From Planctomycetales bacterium (GTDB lineage: Bacteria > Planctomycetota > Planctomycetia > Isosphaerales > Isosphaeraceae): DNA of 45,266 nucleotides. How positions within the stretch are numbered: the stretch's first letter is position 1; the number at the start of each line of letters is the position of its first letter. The notes under the pieces were generated by a model, which did no database searches, had not been told where the DNA came from, and worked only from the letters and a program-made list of their open reading frames with translations. A program made the translations under genes and the position numbers. Shown here in pieces: positions 24,134-32,161 of the stretch. The stretch is from positions 1 to 45,266 of the forward strand of contig DAIDHX010000279.1 in the NCBI GenBank assembly GCA_027451885.1. Direction: 5' to 3'.

Positions 24134-25681
24134 TTGACGGAGGAAACGGATTGTTGGAGCGAAAACGGGGTCCAGGCCGCGCTTGATCCCCCGGACGAGC
24201 ACAACGCGCGGTTACTGGCGAATGTGCATCCGCCGGCGTGGGTGAATCCCAGTCCGCGAGGGCGTTACAATCTTGTGGTCGTGGGCGCGGGGACGGCTGG
24301 GCTAGTGACCGCCGCGGGCGCTGCGGGGCTGGGGGCGAAGGTGGCGCTCATCGAGCGTCGCCTGATGGGCGGAGATTGCCTGAACGTCGGCTGCGTACCA
24401 TCCAAGGCCCTGATCCGCGCCGCGAGAGCCGCGGCCGATGTGCGCGATTCGGGCGCGCTTGGCGTCAGGGTGGCCGGAGCCGCGACCGTCGATTTCGCGG
24501 CGGTCATGGAGCGGATGCGCAGGCTCCGCGCGGCAATCAGCCCGCATGACTCAGCAGCGCGGTTTCGCGACCTGGGCGTTGACGTCTTTCTCGGCTCGGG
24601 GCGCTTCACGGGGCCGCGGACGGTCGAGGTCCGTGGCCAGACGCTGCACTTTCAGAAGGCTGTGATCGCCACGGGGGCCAGAGCCTTGCCGCCGCCGATC
24701 CCGGGCATCGACCGCGCAGGTTGCCTCACGAACGAATCGGTCTTCTCACTCACAGATCTGCCGCGCCGCCTGGCGGTCATCGGAGCGGGACCGATTGGCT
24801 GCGAACTGGCGCAGGCCTTCGCGCGGTTCGGCTCTCAAATCACGCTGCTCGAGGCCTCGCATCAGATCCTGGGTCGCGAGGACCGCGATGCCGCGGCCGT
24901 CGTCGAGAACGCGCTTCGCCGAGACGGGATAACGATCCATTGTTGCAGCAAAATCACGCGTGCGGGGCGGGACGGCGCGAGGCGTGTTCTTACTCTCGAA
25001 CGCGACGGCCAGAGCCACGATCTGAGCGTCGACGCGATTCTGGTGGGCGTCGGCCGGACGCCCAACATCGAGGATCTCGGGCTGGCGGCGGCAGGCGTGG
25101 CCCACGACCAAAACGGCGTGATTGTCGACGACCGCCTGCGCACGACCAACCCGCGAATCCTGGCCGCGGGCGACGTCGCCAGCCGCTACAAGTTCACGCA
25201 CGCGGCAGACGCCCTGGCGCGAATCGCCATCCAGAACGCGCTCTTCCTCGGCCGCGCTCGCGCTAGCGCTCTCACTATCCCCTGGTGCACATATACCGAT
25301 CCCGAAATCGCGCATGTCGGCCTCCACGAGCACGAAGCCCTGTCCCAGGGCATCCCCATCACCACATTCGTGCAAAAGCTGGAGGACGTCGACCGCGCCA
25401 TTCTTGACGGCGAGACGGAGGGATTTGTCAAGGTCCACGCCATGGCGGGAACCGGCAGAATCGTGGGCGCGACGATCGTTGCGCGGCACGCGGGGGAGAT
25501 GATCTCAGAGCTGACCTCGGCGATCGCCGGCAACCTGGGGCTCAAGCATCTGGCTCGAACGATCCATCCCTATCCGACCCAGGCCGACGCCATACGCCGA
25601 GTGGGAGACGCCTACAATCGCACCCGGCTCACGCCGTTCGCGAAGCGGGTTTTCGCGCGTTGGCTCGCTTTCACCCGGTAA
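24134..25681 (+). CDS. Mercuric-reductase-like FAD disulfide oxidoreductase
   Basis: This 515-residue class I flavoprotein disulfide reductase starts at a TTG behind AGGAG. FAD-binding GAGTAG (51-56), redox-active pair CLNVGC (Cys82, Cys87), NAD(P)H site GAGPIGCELA, second FAD motif LAAGDVASRYKFTHAA, and dimer-domain HPYPTQADAIRRVGDAYNR with the proton-relay His are all present. It lacks both the N-terminal heavy-metal-binding domain and the C-terminal vicinal cysteines that MerA uses to accept Hg(II). It is therefore unlikely to be a true mercuric reductase. A 45-residue N-terminal extension (ARLLANVHPPAWVNPSP) is typical of the branch found beside TVP38 genes. The substrate is unknown; a small disulfide or a modified thiol is plausible. 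Confidence 0.9.
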   Translation: MTEETDCWSENGVQAALDPPDEHNARLLANVHPPAWVNPSPRGRYNLVVVGAGTAGLVTAAGAAGLGAKVALIERRLMGGDCLNVGCVPSKALIRAARAAADVRDSGALGVRVAGAATVDFAAVMERMRRLRAAISPHDSAARFRDLGVDVFLGSGRFTGPRTVEVRGQTLHFQKAVIATGARALPPPIPGIDRAGCLTNESVFSLTDLPRRLAVIGAGPIGCELAQAFARFGSQITLLEASHQILGREDRDAAAVVENALRRDGITIHCCSKITRAGRDGARRVLTLERDGQSHDLSVDAILVGVGRTPNIEDLGLAAAGVAHDQNGVIVDDRLRTTNPRILAAGDVASRYKFTHAADALARIAIQNALFLGRARASALTIPWCTYTDPEIAHVGLHEHEALSQGIPITTFVQKLEDVDRAILDGETEGFVKVHAMAGTGRIVGATIVARHAGEMISELTSAIAGNLGLKHLARTIHPYPTQADAIRRVGDAYNRTRLTPFAKRVFARWLAFTR

Positions 25682-25747
25682 TACCGCGGCGCCGGTGGCG
25701 GCAGGCCGGATTGCGCGTGTGCGAGCGTGGCATCTTCCCGGCCGCGA

Positions 25748-26962
25748 TCAGGTTTGCGAGGTAGCAACGTTATTATAGATGTTCATGAAGTGAGTATCGA
25801 GATAGTGCTTGAGCCACATGCACCACCGGCCATCGAAGCCGTGACCATGGTATTCCGCGATCGCGCGGCCATCCCCTGTGTTCAAGATCTGCAAGAATCG
25901 GCGCCTGGGGCGATAAGGCTTGAGCGGCTCTCGATTGAGGAAGAGCCCGAGATTGCGCCAGAGGACCGGTCCCTGTCGTACGGCGAAAACGCCGGCCTTG
26001 GGTGTGGGTGCCGATTCCAGGCTGGCGCTGTCGCCCACGGCGAAGATTGTGTCGCAATCGAGCGTTTGCAAGCTGGGGCGAACCAGCAGGAATCCCTTGC
26101 CATCGGTCGGCATTCGCAGTGTTTTGAGGATTGGAGGCGCGGTTGCGCTCGTCGCCCAGATGACGAGGTCCGTCTCGACCGGAACGCCATTGCAGAGCGT
26201 GAGCGAGCCTGGGGCGACCTGTGCCACGCGCCGGCCGAGATAAAGCGCAATGCCGCGGTTGAAGAGTCGCCTGCGCGCCAGGTCACGAGTCCGCGGATTC
26301 GTACCCACGGCGAGCTCGCCGCGCGAGTGGAAGAGTGAGATCTCCAGGCGAGTCGGCCCCAGAATCCGAGTGACATAGGGCGCGATGCAAAGCGCGATTT
26401 CTGTTCCTCCCGCGCCCCCGCCGACCACCGCGATTCGCAACCTGCGGGCGCCACTGGGTTGGGAGATCTCGCGCAGGCGAGCGGCGAGGCGATCGAGAAA
26501 CGTCGGCATCGGCTTGATCGTCACGATCGAGCGCGGGTCACTCTCGTTCGGGATGCGGGATGGGATCGACCCAATTCCGATCGAAAGCGCGTGGAAGGGA
26601 ATCGACTCGCCGTCCTCAAGGTTCACGGCCTGGATGGCGTGGTCGATTCCCGTGACGTTCCCCAGGACCAATCTCGCACCCGCGCTGTCGCAGAGCCGGG
26701 TGAGGTCGATTTCCATTTGTTCGCGACGATACTGGCCGGCAAGCACGCCTGGGAGCATTCCGGAATAGGTCGAGATCGGACTATTCGAGATGCACGTGAG
26801 ACGCGCACCGGGAATCGGGCGCCGTTGCCATTCCCGCACAATATGCGCGTGCGTGTGGCCCACGCCCCAGAGGACGATCGCGCGATCGTGCGCGGAATTC
26901 CACGTGCTCGAGCTCTCCCGTCTCGTCGTCACTGGGGTGTTTCCCATCGCATGAGCCAGCAT
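25748..26962 (-). CDS. FAD oxidoreductase of the 'N-terminal to SelD' family
   Basis: This 404-residue NDH-2-like flavoprotein has a dinucleotide motif VLWGVGHTHAHIVREW near the N-terminus, a second, NADH-type motif AVVGGGAGGTEIALCI, and the FAD ribityl motif FAVGDSASL. The form GxGHxHxH followed by ISNSPISTYSGMLPGVLAG is diagnostic for the family known as the N-terminal half of SelD (selenide, water dikinase) fusions (TIGR03169 type). Here the SelD half is missing and the protein ends naturally. No sec or sel gene is in the window. It is transcribed opposite to its neighbours, between the MerA-like and the fused transferase genes. No strong ribosome-binding site was seen at either of two candidate ATGs. 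Confidence 0.85.
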   Translation of the reverse strand: MLAHAMGNTPVTTRRESSSTWNSAHDRAIVLWGVGHTHAHIVREWQRRPIPGARLTCISNSPISTYSGMLPGVLAGQYRREQMEIDLTRLCDSAGARLVLGNVTGIDHAIQAVNLEDGESIPFHALSIGIGSIPSRIPNESDPRSIVTIKPMPTFLDRLAARLREISQPSGARRLRIAVVGGGAGGTEIALCIAPYVTRILGPTRLEISLFHSRGELAVGTNPRTRDLARRRLFNRGIALYLGRRVAQVAPGSLTLCNGVPVETDLVIWATSATAPPILKTLRMPTDGKGFLLVRPSLQTLDCDTIFAVGDSASLESAPTPKAGVFAVRQGPVLWRNLGLFLNREPLKPYRPRRRFLQILNTGDGRAIAEYHGHGFDGRWCMWLKHYLDTHFMNIYNNVATSQT

Positions 26963-27194
26963 TTTGATTCTTACTCAGCCGCGACTGCCACGCGATTGAT
27001 ACAGCGCGGGGGAAGTCTGGACCTGTTCTCATCATGGCCTAAAAGTTGGTCACGAAGTGTGATTGGGCTCACTTTTCGAGATGGCCTGCGGTGTCTAAAC
27101 TTTGGTTTTGGGGCTGGAGCAGCTCCTGTTAGCCTGGCGGATTCTGGAATGCGGGATCCGTGGGGCGTTCTTTGCAAAGGAATTGCCGTCTCGC

Positions 27195-28640
27195 ATGAGG
27201 CTCGAACCACAAGCGATTGTCGCGGAACGACTGGCGATCTTTGCAAGGTTTCCCGCGCCTGGGCGCGCGAAGACCCGGTTGATCCCCGCGCTTGGACCAG
27301 AAGGTGCAGCGTGTCTGCATGGGGAGATGGTTCAGCATACGCTCGAGACGGCGGACCTTCTGGCGGAGCGCCGGCCTACCGCGATCGAGATCTGGTATAC
27401 CGGCGGTGACGCGTGCCAGTTCGAGGCCGCATTTGGTCCGCGAGATTATCGAGAGCAGCCTGAAGGTGATCTCGGCGCACGAATGGGTCAAGCTTTTGAG
27501 GCCATGTTCGAGCTTGCGTCCGCGGCCGTGATCATTGGCACGGATTGCCCAGGGCTCGACGCGCGGACGCTTGAGGAAGCATTCGATTCGCTCCACAGCC
27601 ATGACGTCGTCCTTGGCCCCGCGCGGGATGGAGGCTATTACCTGATCGGGTTACGCGCTTCCGCGCCTGTGCTCTTTCAGAACATGGCCTGGGGAACGGA
27701 AGTGGTTCTGGAAGAAACCCTGCGGCGGGCAGAGGCGATGGGACTCACGGTGCATCGCCTGGGCGTGCTCGATGACGTGGACGTGCCGGCGGATCTCACG
27801 GTGTGGCGGCACTATCAGGCTCTGGGGCGGAGGGCGCCGGCTGGGGAGTCGCCGCCGCTCCTTTCGGTGGTCATTCCGACGCTCAATGAAGCCGAGCGGA
27901 TTACCGCCACGATCCAATCCGCCCGTTGCGAGGGCGTTGAAATCATCGTCTCCGATGGCGGCAGCGTGGACGGGACCCGAGAGATCGCGGCGCGTGCGTG
28001 CGCACGCGTCATCTGCTCGAGTCTGGGGCGAGGTCCCCAGATGAATGCGGGCGCGGGCGCGGCCCGCGGCAAAAACCTGCTCTTTCTCCACGCCGACACG
28101 ATCTTGCCCGATGGATATCGGGACGAGGTCCTGAATGCCTTGCAACTTGCCGGCGTGGTCATGGGCGCGTTTTCGTTGCGGATCGACTCGCCTGGCCTCT
28201 TGATCCGCGGCGTCGAGCAGGCGGTCCGAGCCCGGTGTGCGCTCTTTTCACTTCCATACGGCGACCAGGCGTTCTTCCTACGTTCTGCTCTGTTTCACGA
28301 TCTGGGTGGATTTGCCGCGATTCCCTTGCTGGAAGACCTTGATCTCGTGCGCCGGGCCAGACGCAAGGGGCGGGTGCTCTGCCTGCGCTCACCGGTCGTC
28401 TCCTCGGGAAGGCGCTGGGCGGCGGCAGGAACTCTGCGCATGACGTTGATCAACCAACTTTGCGCACTCGGCTTCCACCTCGGCGTCGCACCAGCACGGC
28501 TGACGGCCTGGCGCGACAGGCTCTCATCCGCCAGAAAACAACGCGTGCCGAGCCATTCCCACCCCTCGGATCATCAGAGTGCTTTACGCCAGGCAGAGAC
28601 AATGCGCCAGGCGAACGAATCGCGCAATCCCCAGACGTGA
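27195..28640 (+). CDS. Fused rSAM/selenodomain-associated transferases 1 and 2
   Basis: This 481-residue protein joins two families usually encoded separately. Residues 1-215 match the TIGR04282/DUF2064 nucleotidyltransferase-like type: IFARFPAPGRAKTRLIPALG, IIGTDCPGL (113-121), GPARDGGYYLIGL (141-153). Residues 222-450 match the TIGR04283 GT-A glycosyltransferase type: LSVVIPTLNEAERI, SDGGSVDGT (253-261), GRGPQMNAGA (278-287), LHADT (298-302, metal-binding DxD-like) and PYGDQAFFLR. The last 30 residues are unstructured. These enzymes are linked by genome context, and in some species by arsenosugar work, to making modified sugars. Fusion suggests the first domain activates a sugar for the second. 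The ATG at 27195 has AAGGAA upstream. Confidence 0.9.
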   Translation: MRLEPQAIVAERLAIFARFPAPGRAKTRLIPALGPEGAACLHGEMVQHTLETADLLAERRPTAIEIWYTGGDACQFEAAFGPRDYREQPEGDLGARMGQAFEAMFELASAAVIIGTDCPGLDARTLEEAFDSLHSHDVVLGPARDGGYYLIGLRASAPVLFQNMAWGTEVVLEETLRRAEAMGLTVHRLGVLDDVDVPADLTVWRHYQALGRRAPAGESPPLLSVVIPTLNEAERITATIQSARCEGVEIIVSDGGSVDGTREIAARACARVICSSLGRGPQMNAGAGAARGKNLLFLHADTILPDGYRDEVLNALQLAGVVMGAFSLRIDSPGLLIRGVEQAVRARCALFSLPYGDQAFFLRSALFHDLGGFAAIPLLEDLDLVRRARRKGRVLCLRSPVVSSGRRWAAAGTLRMTLINQLCALGFHLGVAPARLTAWRDRLSSARKQRVPSHSHPSDHQSALRQAETMRQANESRNPQT

Positions 28641-28802
28641 TCCCAGGACAAGAGAAGAGACTGTATCTTATAAGTCCGCTCGAATCCCCGCATGCGACTG
28701 TGGGATGGCTCACAGACATTCGGGGCAAAAGACGACGACAATCAAAAGAATCCTTGTGAGCCTGGAGCGATCGAGCAGGGAACCTATCGAGGGAGATTAG
28801 GG

Positions 28803-29810
28803 ATGGACTCGATCTACTGGGTGCTCTCGCGCGATTGCAACCAGCGTTGCGCTCATTGCTATAACGACTCGGAGCCAGGCGCGCCTGGACTCAGTCTGGA
28901 GCAGGTCGATCATTGCATCAGCCATTTGCCGGATCCAGCAGAGGTCGAGGTGGAGCGGATCATTCTCTCCGGCGGGGAGGTGCTGGTTTGGCCGGACTTG
29001 CTTTTTCACACCCTTCAAAGGCTGTCGGTACGTCTTGGTCGAAGGACAGAGCTGTGGGTTCAGACCAACGGCGATCTCCTTGATGAGAGCACGCTCGATC
29101 GGCTGCTTGCGCACAACGTCAAGCGCGTCGACGTTTCGAGCATGGATTCGTTTCACCCCAGATCGACCACGGCCCGCCTGGGCTACCTCACGGAGCTTTT
29201 CCGGTCGAGAGGGATGGTTCCCGCGGCGGGTGGCGAGGCCGCCAGCGCCCCTGCCACGTTTGGATTCTGGGGCGCGACGCCCGAGCAATGGATCGGGCCG
29301 CTTTGGCCTCGAGGCCGGGCGCGCACCCACGGTCTTTCGGCCGCTGGACCCGAGCATAAATTCTGCGGCATGTGGAGCGGCGCCAGGAATTTCCTCAACT
29401 ACCATGGGCCCGGCTCCGAGATCAATCTCCAGCTTGGGGATGTCTATCCCTGCTGCCCCATGACCTGCCGGCCCATTGGCAGTTTGCTGGGCGAAAGCTT
29501 GATCTCGATACTCGATCGCTGCGCGCGGCATCCTGTCTTCCAGGCGCTCAACGAAGGCAAACCCGAGACGATGGGCGAATCGATGGGCGTGAGCGCGGAA
29601 TATGCACGCGAGCGCACACGAGAACTGGGGAATGAGTGCCTCTGGTGCGACGAATTCTTTACCACCCACGCGACCCGCTTGCTCATGCCAGGCGCGATCA
29701 CGGAACGCGGGGCCAGGGATCTCGAGAGCGAGGTTGTACAAATCCATCGGAAACGGCCGGAGCCCCAGCATCCGCCGGCGTTCGTGGCGACGCGTACGTT
29801 CCAGGAATGA
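28803..29810 (+). CDS. Radical SAM protein with C-terminal Cys cluster
   Basis: This 335-residue protein starts at the ATG with GGGAG seven bases upstream. The SAM/[4Fe-4S] motif is CNQRCAHC (Cys12, Cys16, Cys19), followed by LSGGEVLVWPDL (the GGE motif) and a TNGDLL segment, so the AdoMet radical barrel is intact. The C-terminal half has further cysteines: KFCGMW, the run PCCPMTC after a conserved-looking GDVYP, and ECLWCDEF near the end. This resembles a SPASM-type auxiliary Fe-S cluster domain. It is not the ArsS-type (TIGR04167) enzyme usually found with the neighbouring transferase families. It lies 162 bases after the fused transferase gene on the same strand and 40 bases before a tiny membrane protein. 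The substrate is unknown. Confidence 0.88.
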   Translation: MDSIYWVLSRDCNQRCAHCYNDSEPGAPGLSLEQVDHCISHLPDPAEVEVERIILSGGEVLVWPDLLFHTLQRLSVRLGRRTELWVQTNGDLLDESTLDRLLAHNVKRVDVSSMDSFHPRSTTARLGYLTELFRSRGMVPAAGGEAASAPATFGFWGATPEQWIGPLWPRGRARTHGLSAAGPEHKFCGMWSGARNFLNYHGPGSEINLQLGDVYPCCPMTCRPIGSLLGESLISILDRCARHPVFQALNEGKPETMGESMGVSAEYARERTRELGNECLWCDEFFTTHATRLLMPGAITERGARDLESEVVQIHRKRPEPQHPPAFVATRTFQE

Positions 29811-29850
29811 AGAGACCGAGATCCCAACGACTCATGCTCAGGGAGGAGTC

Positions 29851-30093
29851 ATGATGTGCAACGAATGCCGCCGCGGGACGCGAGCCGCGGCTGTGTTTCT
29901 CGTCATGTTTCTGTGCGTGTGTCTGGGGGGAATCGCAACCTGGGTGCTCGGGACACCCCAGCGCGGGCGGGCGCGCATCCCAGCCGCGAATTCCACCGCG
30001 ACGGTAAGAATCTGGCCCTCGCGCGATCTCCACCAGGTCAAACTGATCCCGCGGCGGCTCTATTCGCAGCCGATTCCGCGCCTCGTACACTGA
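29851..30093 (+). CDS. Tiny Cys-containing membrane protein
   Basis: This 80-residue protein has an excellent ribosome-binding site, GGGAGGAG, two bases before the first ATG (29851) and five before a second ATG (29854). The second ATG has the better spacing. The N-terminus has CNEC, then one hydrophobic helix (about 12-34, AAAVFLVMFLCVCLGGIATWVLG) with two more cysteines. The remaining 45 residues are basic and polar with no recognised motif. It starts 40 bases after the radical SAM gene on the same strand, so co-transcription is likely. It could be a membrane partner of that enzyme. A peptide substrate is conceivable but nothing shows it. Confidence 0.6.
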   Translation: MMCNECRRGTRAAAVFLVMFLCVCLGGIATWVLGTPQRGRARIPAANSTATVRIWPSRDLHQVKLIPRRLYSQPIPRLVH

Positions 30094-30098
30094 TCCCC

Positions 30099-30302
30099 TT
30101 ATGAATCAGGATCGATTCGCGTCCGGATCGATCGCCCTGGGCCCAGTGTTCGCCGGCCTGGATCTGAGCTTCTCAGCCCGAATACGTCCAGGTGCAAAAT
30201 GTCCGCAAAGTGTGCGACGCCGAACAGTTTGCCCGCGACCTTCGAGATAGAATCCCCAGGCTCGTGGTTGGGCCGTTCCACCACCTGATTGCCGCAACAC
30301 AC
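30099..30302 (-). CDS. Possible LysM-like remnant, 67 residues
   Basis: The product contains [20 protein letters not shown], a short block and then [12 protein letters not shown]. The spacing is that of a LysM domain (xPGDtlskIA...fg...n....LxPGqxlxIP). LysM binds peptidoglycan-type glycans. There is no signal peptide, and the N-terminus ([12 protein letters not shown]) overlaps the leader of the prepilin gene on the other strand. It is either an isolated domain left from a decayed gene or a chance frame. No ribosome-binding site was identified. Confidence 0.3.
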   Translation of the reverse strand: MCCGNQVVERPNHEPGDSISKVAGKLFGVAHFADILHLDVFGLRSSDPGRRTLGPGRSIRTRIDPDS

Positions 30303-30318
30303 ATGGAGGAAGCAAATT

Positions 30319-31377
30319 ATGATGCGACGTAAATGTCAAGCCGTGCGCTGCGACGGGAGCAGCGCGTTTACCCTGATTGAGCTTCTGGTCGTGATCGCCA
30401 TCATCGGCGTACTGGTTGCGTTGCTGCTCCCCGCGGTTCAGGCTGCGCGGGGCGCGGCCAGGCGCGTGCAGTCCACCAATAATCTCAAGGAAATCGGCGT
30501 TGCGATGCATAACCACCACGATGTCTGGGGCTATTTCCCCAACAACGGCGGCGGGCCCTGGCTTTCCATGCAAGACTACCAGCAGAATTATCAACCCTAC
30601 CTGAATACCCCCACCGTGGTGACGAACGCACCAACCTGGTCCTGGCCCTGGGGATTCGGCGATCCCACAAAGGCGGGTCGCAAGCAATCTGGTTCCTATG
30701 CGTTTGCGCTTCTGCCGTTCGTTGAGCAGAACAACCTCTATAACGCGCTCAACATGCCCGCCGCGAATGCGACCGTTCCGGCCGCGGTTTACAGTACGAC
30801 CGTCTCGATTTACTACATTCCAGGCCGCCGCCCGGCGATTCCCAGGAATGTTCCGCTGGTGGATCCTGTGTATCCGGGTTGGGGCTACGATGGCGCGGGG
30901 CTCAATCCCTGGGCTCACACCGATTACGCGGGTAATGACCAGGTGATCCGGCCGAACTGGACCGAGCCGCCGACCTCGACCTTCGGCAACGTGACGAACC
31001 TGGCCATGATCACCGACGGCTCCTCGAACACGATCCTGGCCGGAGAAAAGGCGCTCGATCCCGACGCGATCGACGCTGGGAGTTGGTTCTGGGACGAGCC
31101 TGTGATCCTGGGCGGGGCGGGTGGAGGCGCGCGTTGCGGCGGTAATCTCTACCAGGATCGCAGAGGACTGCGCGAGCTTGTGGCTGGTCCCTACGATCCT
31201 TACCAGGACGGCGGCTCGTGCGGCGGTGGGAACTGGGGATCGCCGGATCCGTCCACCGTTCAATTCCTGATGGGCGATGGCTCGGTGCGGGGCATAAAGT
31301 ACAGCGTCAGCTTCTTCGTCATGGAAAAACTGATCAAGCCCAGGGACGGCGGCATCATCTCGGCGACCGACTATTAA
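30319..31377 (+). CDS. DUF1559 prepilin-like (type IV/II pseudopilin) protein
   Basis: This is a 352-residue protein. The ATG at 30319 has GGAGGAAG upstream. It carries a class III signal: basic leader, then [20 protein letters not shown] with Glu at mature position 5, cleaved and methylated by prepilin peptidase. The helix runs into [25 protein letters not shown], the standard DUF1559 continuation. The C-terminal hallmark is [16 protein letters not shown]. These proteins are massively expanded in planctomycetes and are thought to be surface or pseudopilus subunits. Individual roles are unknown. The lipoprotein gene 82 bases downstream is a frequent companion and probably shares its transcript. 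Confidence 0.95.
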   Translation: MMRRKCQAVRCDGSSAFTLIELLVVIAIIGVLVALLLPAVQAARGAARRVQSTNNLKEIGVAMHNHHDVWGYFPNNGGGPWLSMQDYQQNYQPYLNTPTVVTNAPTWSWPWGFGDPTKAGRKQSGSYAFALLPFVEQNNLYNALNMPAANATVPAAVYSTTVSIYYIPGRRPAIPRNVPLVDPVYPGWGYDGAGLNPWAHTDYAGNDQVIRPNWTEPPTSTFGNVTNLAMITDGSSNTILAGEKALDPDAIDAGSWFWDEPVILGGAGGGARCGGNLYQDRRGLRELVAGPYDPYQDGGSCGGGNWGSPDPSTVQFLMGDGSVRGIKYSVSFFVMEKLIKPRDGGIISATDY

Positions 31378-31459
31378 GCTTTCCCGTTCAGAGGATCGCT
31401 TGAGGCGACGCCTGGGCCGTCGCGGACCGGCGGCCCGCTTTTCATTCGAGGTTGATCAG

Positions 31460-31942
31460 ATGCATCCGCGCCTTCTTTCGTCCAGGATCTTGCCCGTGGC
31501 GGGCTGCAGCGGTTGGCTGCTCCTTCTTATGATGTCCGGCTGTGGAGAGAGAGGTCCTGTGCTTGTGCCCGTCAAGGGTAAACTCCTCGATAAAGTGGGA
31601 AACCCCATCTTTCCCGGGAGTGTATGGTTCATCGTGGATGGTCAGAAGGCAGAGGGCCCAGGTGCGGCGAAGGATGCGAGCAGCCTGCTGCACGAGGATG
31701 GGTCGTTCACCTTGCGAACCTACCCTTACGGCGAGGGTGCGATGGTTGGGCGTTACCGGGTGACGATTTCGCTTGGCGCGGGCAGTTCTCCCAGGCTGGC
31801 CAAATACGCTGGCCCAAAAACCAGCGATGTGGTCGTCGATGTGCCGGAACAGGGTCTTACGGACCTCGTGGTGCGGCTCGGCGAGGAAGCCGCGTTTCCG
31901 GATCAGTCCAGTCGCAAGGCTTTCACGAAAGGCAGGCGCTGA
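31460..31942 (+). CDS. Small lipoprotein with Ig-like regulatory domain
   Basis: This is a 160-residue protein. The ATG at 31460 is chosen because GAGG lies upstream and the result begins MHPRLLSS, followed by a hydrophobic core and the lipobox-like MSGC (LLLLMMSGCG). The mature domain starts PVLVPVKGKLLDKVGNPI and continues with FTLRTYPYGEGAMVGRYRVTI. This beta-sandwich pattern is typical of planctomycete 'carboxypeptidase regulatory-like' lipoproteins encoded just after DUF1559 genes. The role is presumably structural or adhesive at the cell surface. It ends with a basic tail (FTKGRR). Confidence 0.85.
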   Translation: MHPRLLSSRILPVAGCSGWLLLLMMSGCGERGPVLVPVKGKLLDKVGNPIFPGSVWFIVDGQKAEGPGAAKDASSLLHEDGSFTLRTYPYGEGAMVGRYRVTISLGAGSSPRLAKYAGPKTSDVVVDVPEQGLTDLVVRLGEEAAFPDQSSRKAFTKGRR

Positions 31943-32161
31943 GCTGGCCTTCCCGGCAAGGCCCGCGCTTCCTTTGTCCCGGGCAGCGCCAGCCAGGGCG
32001 GCCTGGCAAGCTTCAGGCCGGTCCATCGCGGCCGTGAAATCCACGTGCGCGAAACACCACGTGTCTTTATGAAAAACTATGTTCCTCCTGGCTTGAAAGC
32101 ATGCCCTTGACTGACTTGCCGGGCAGGGGCCGAATCTCCTGGAGAACGCCAGTCTTCCGCG

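Noticed and set aside
27116-27126. GGAGC-A-GCTCC palindrome in the gap before the fused transferase
   Set aside because: It is short, GC-rich and not repeated at the other promoters of the group, so it is not supported as an operator.
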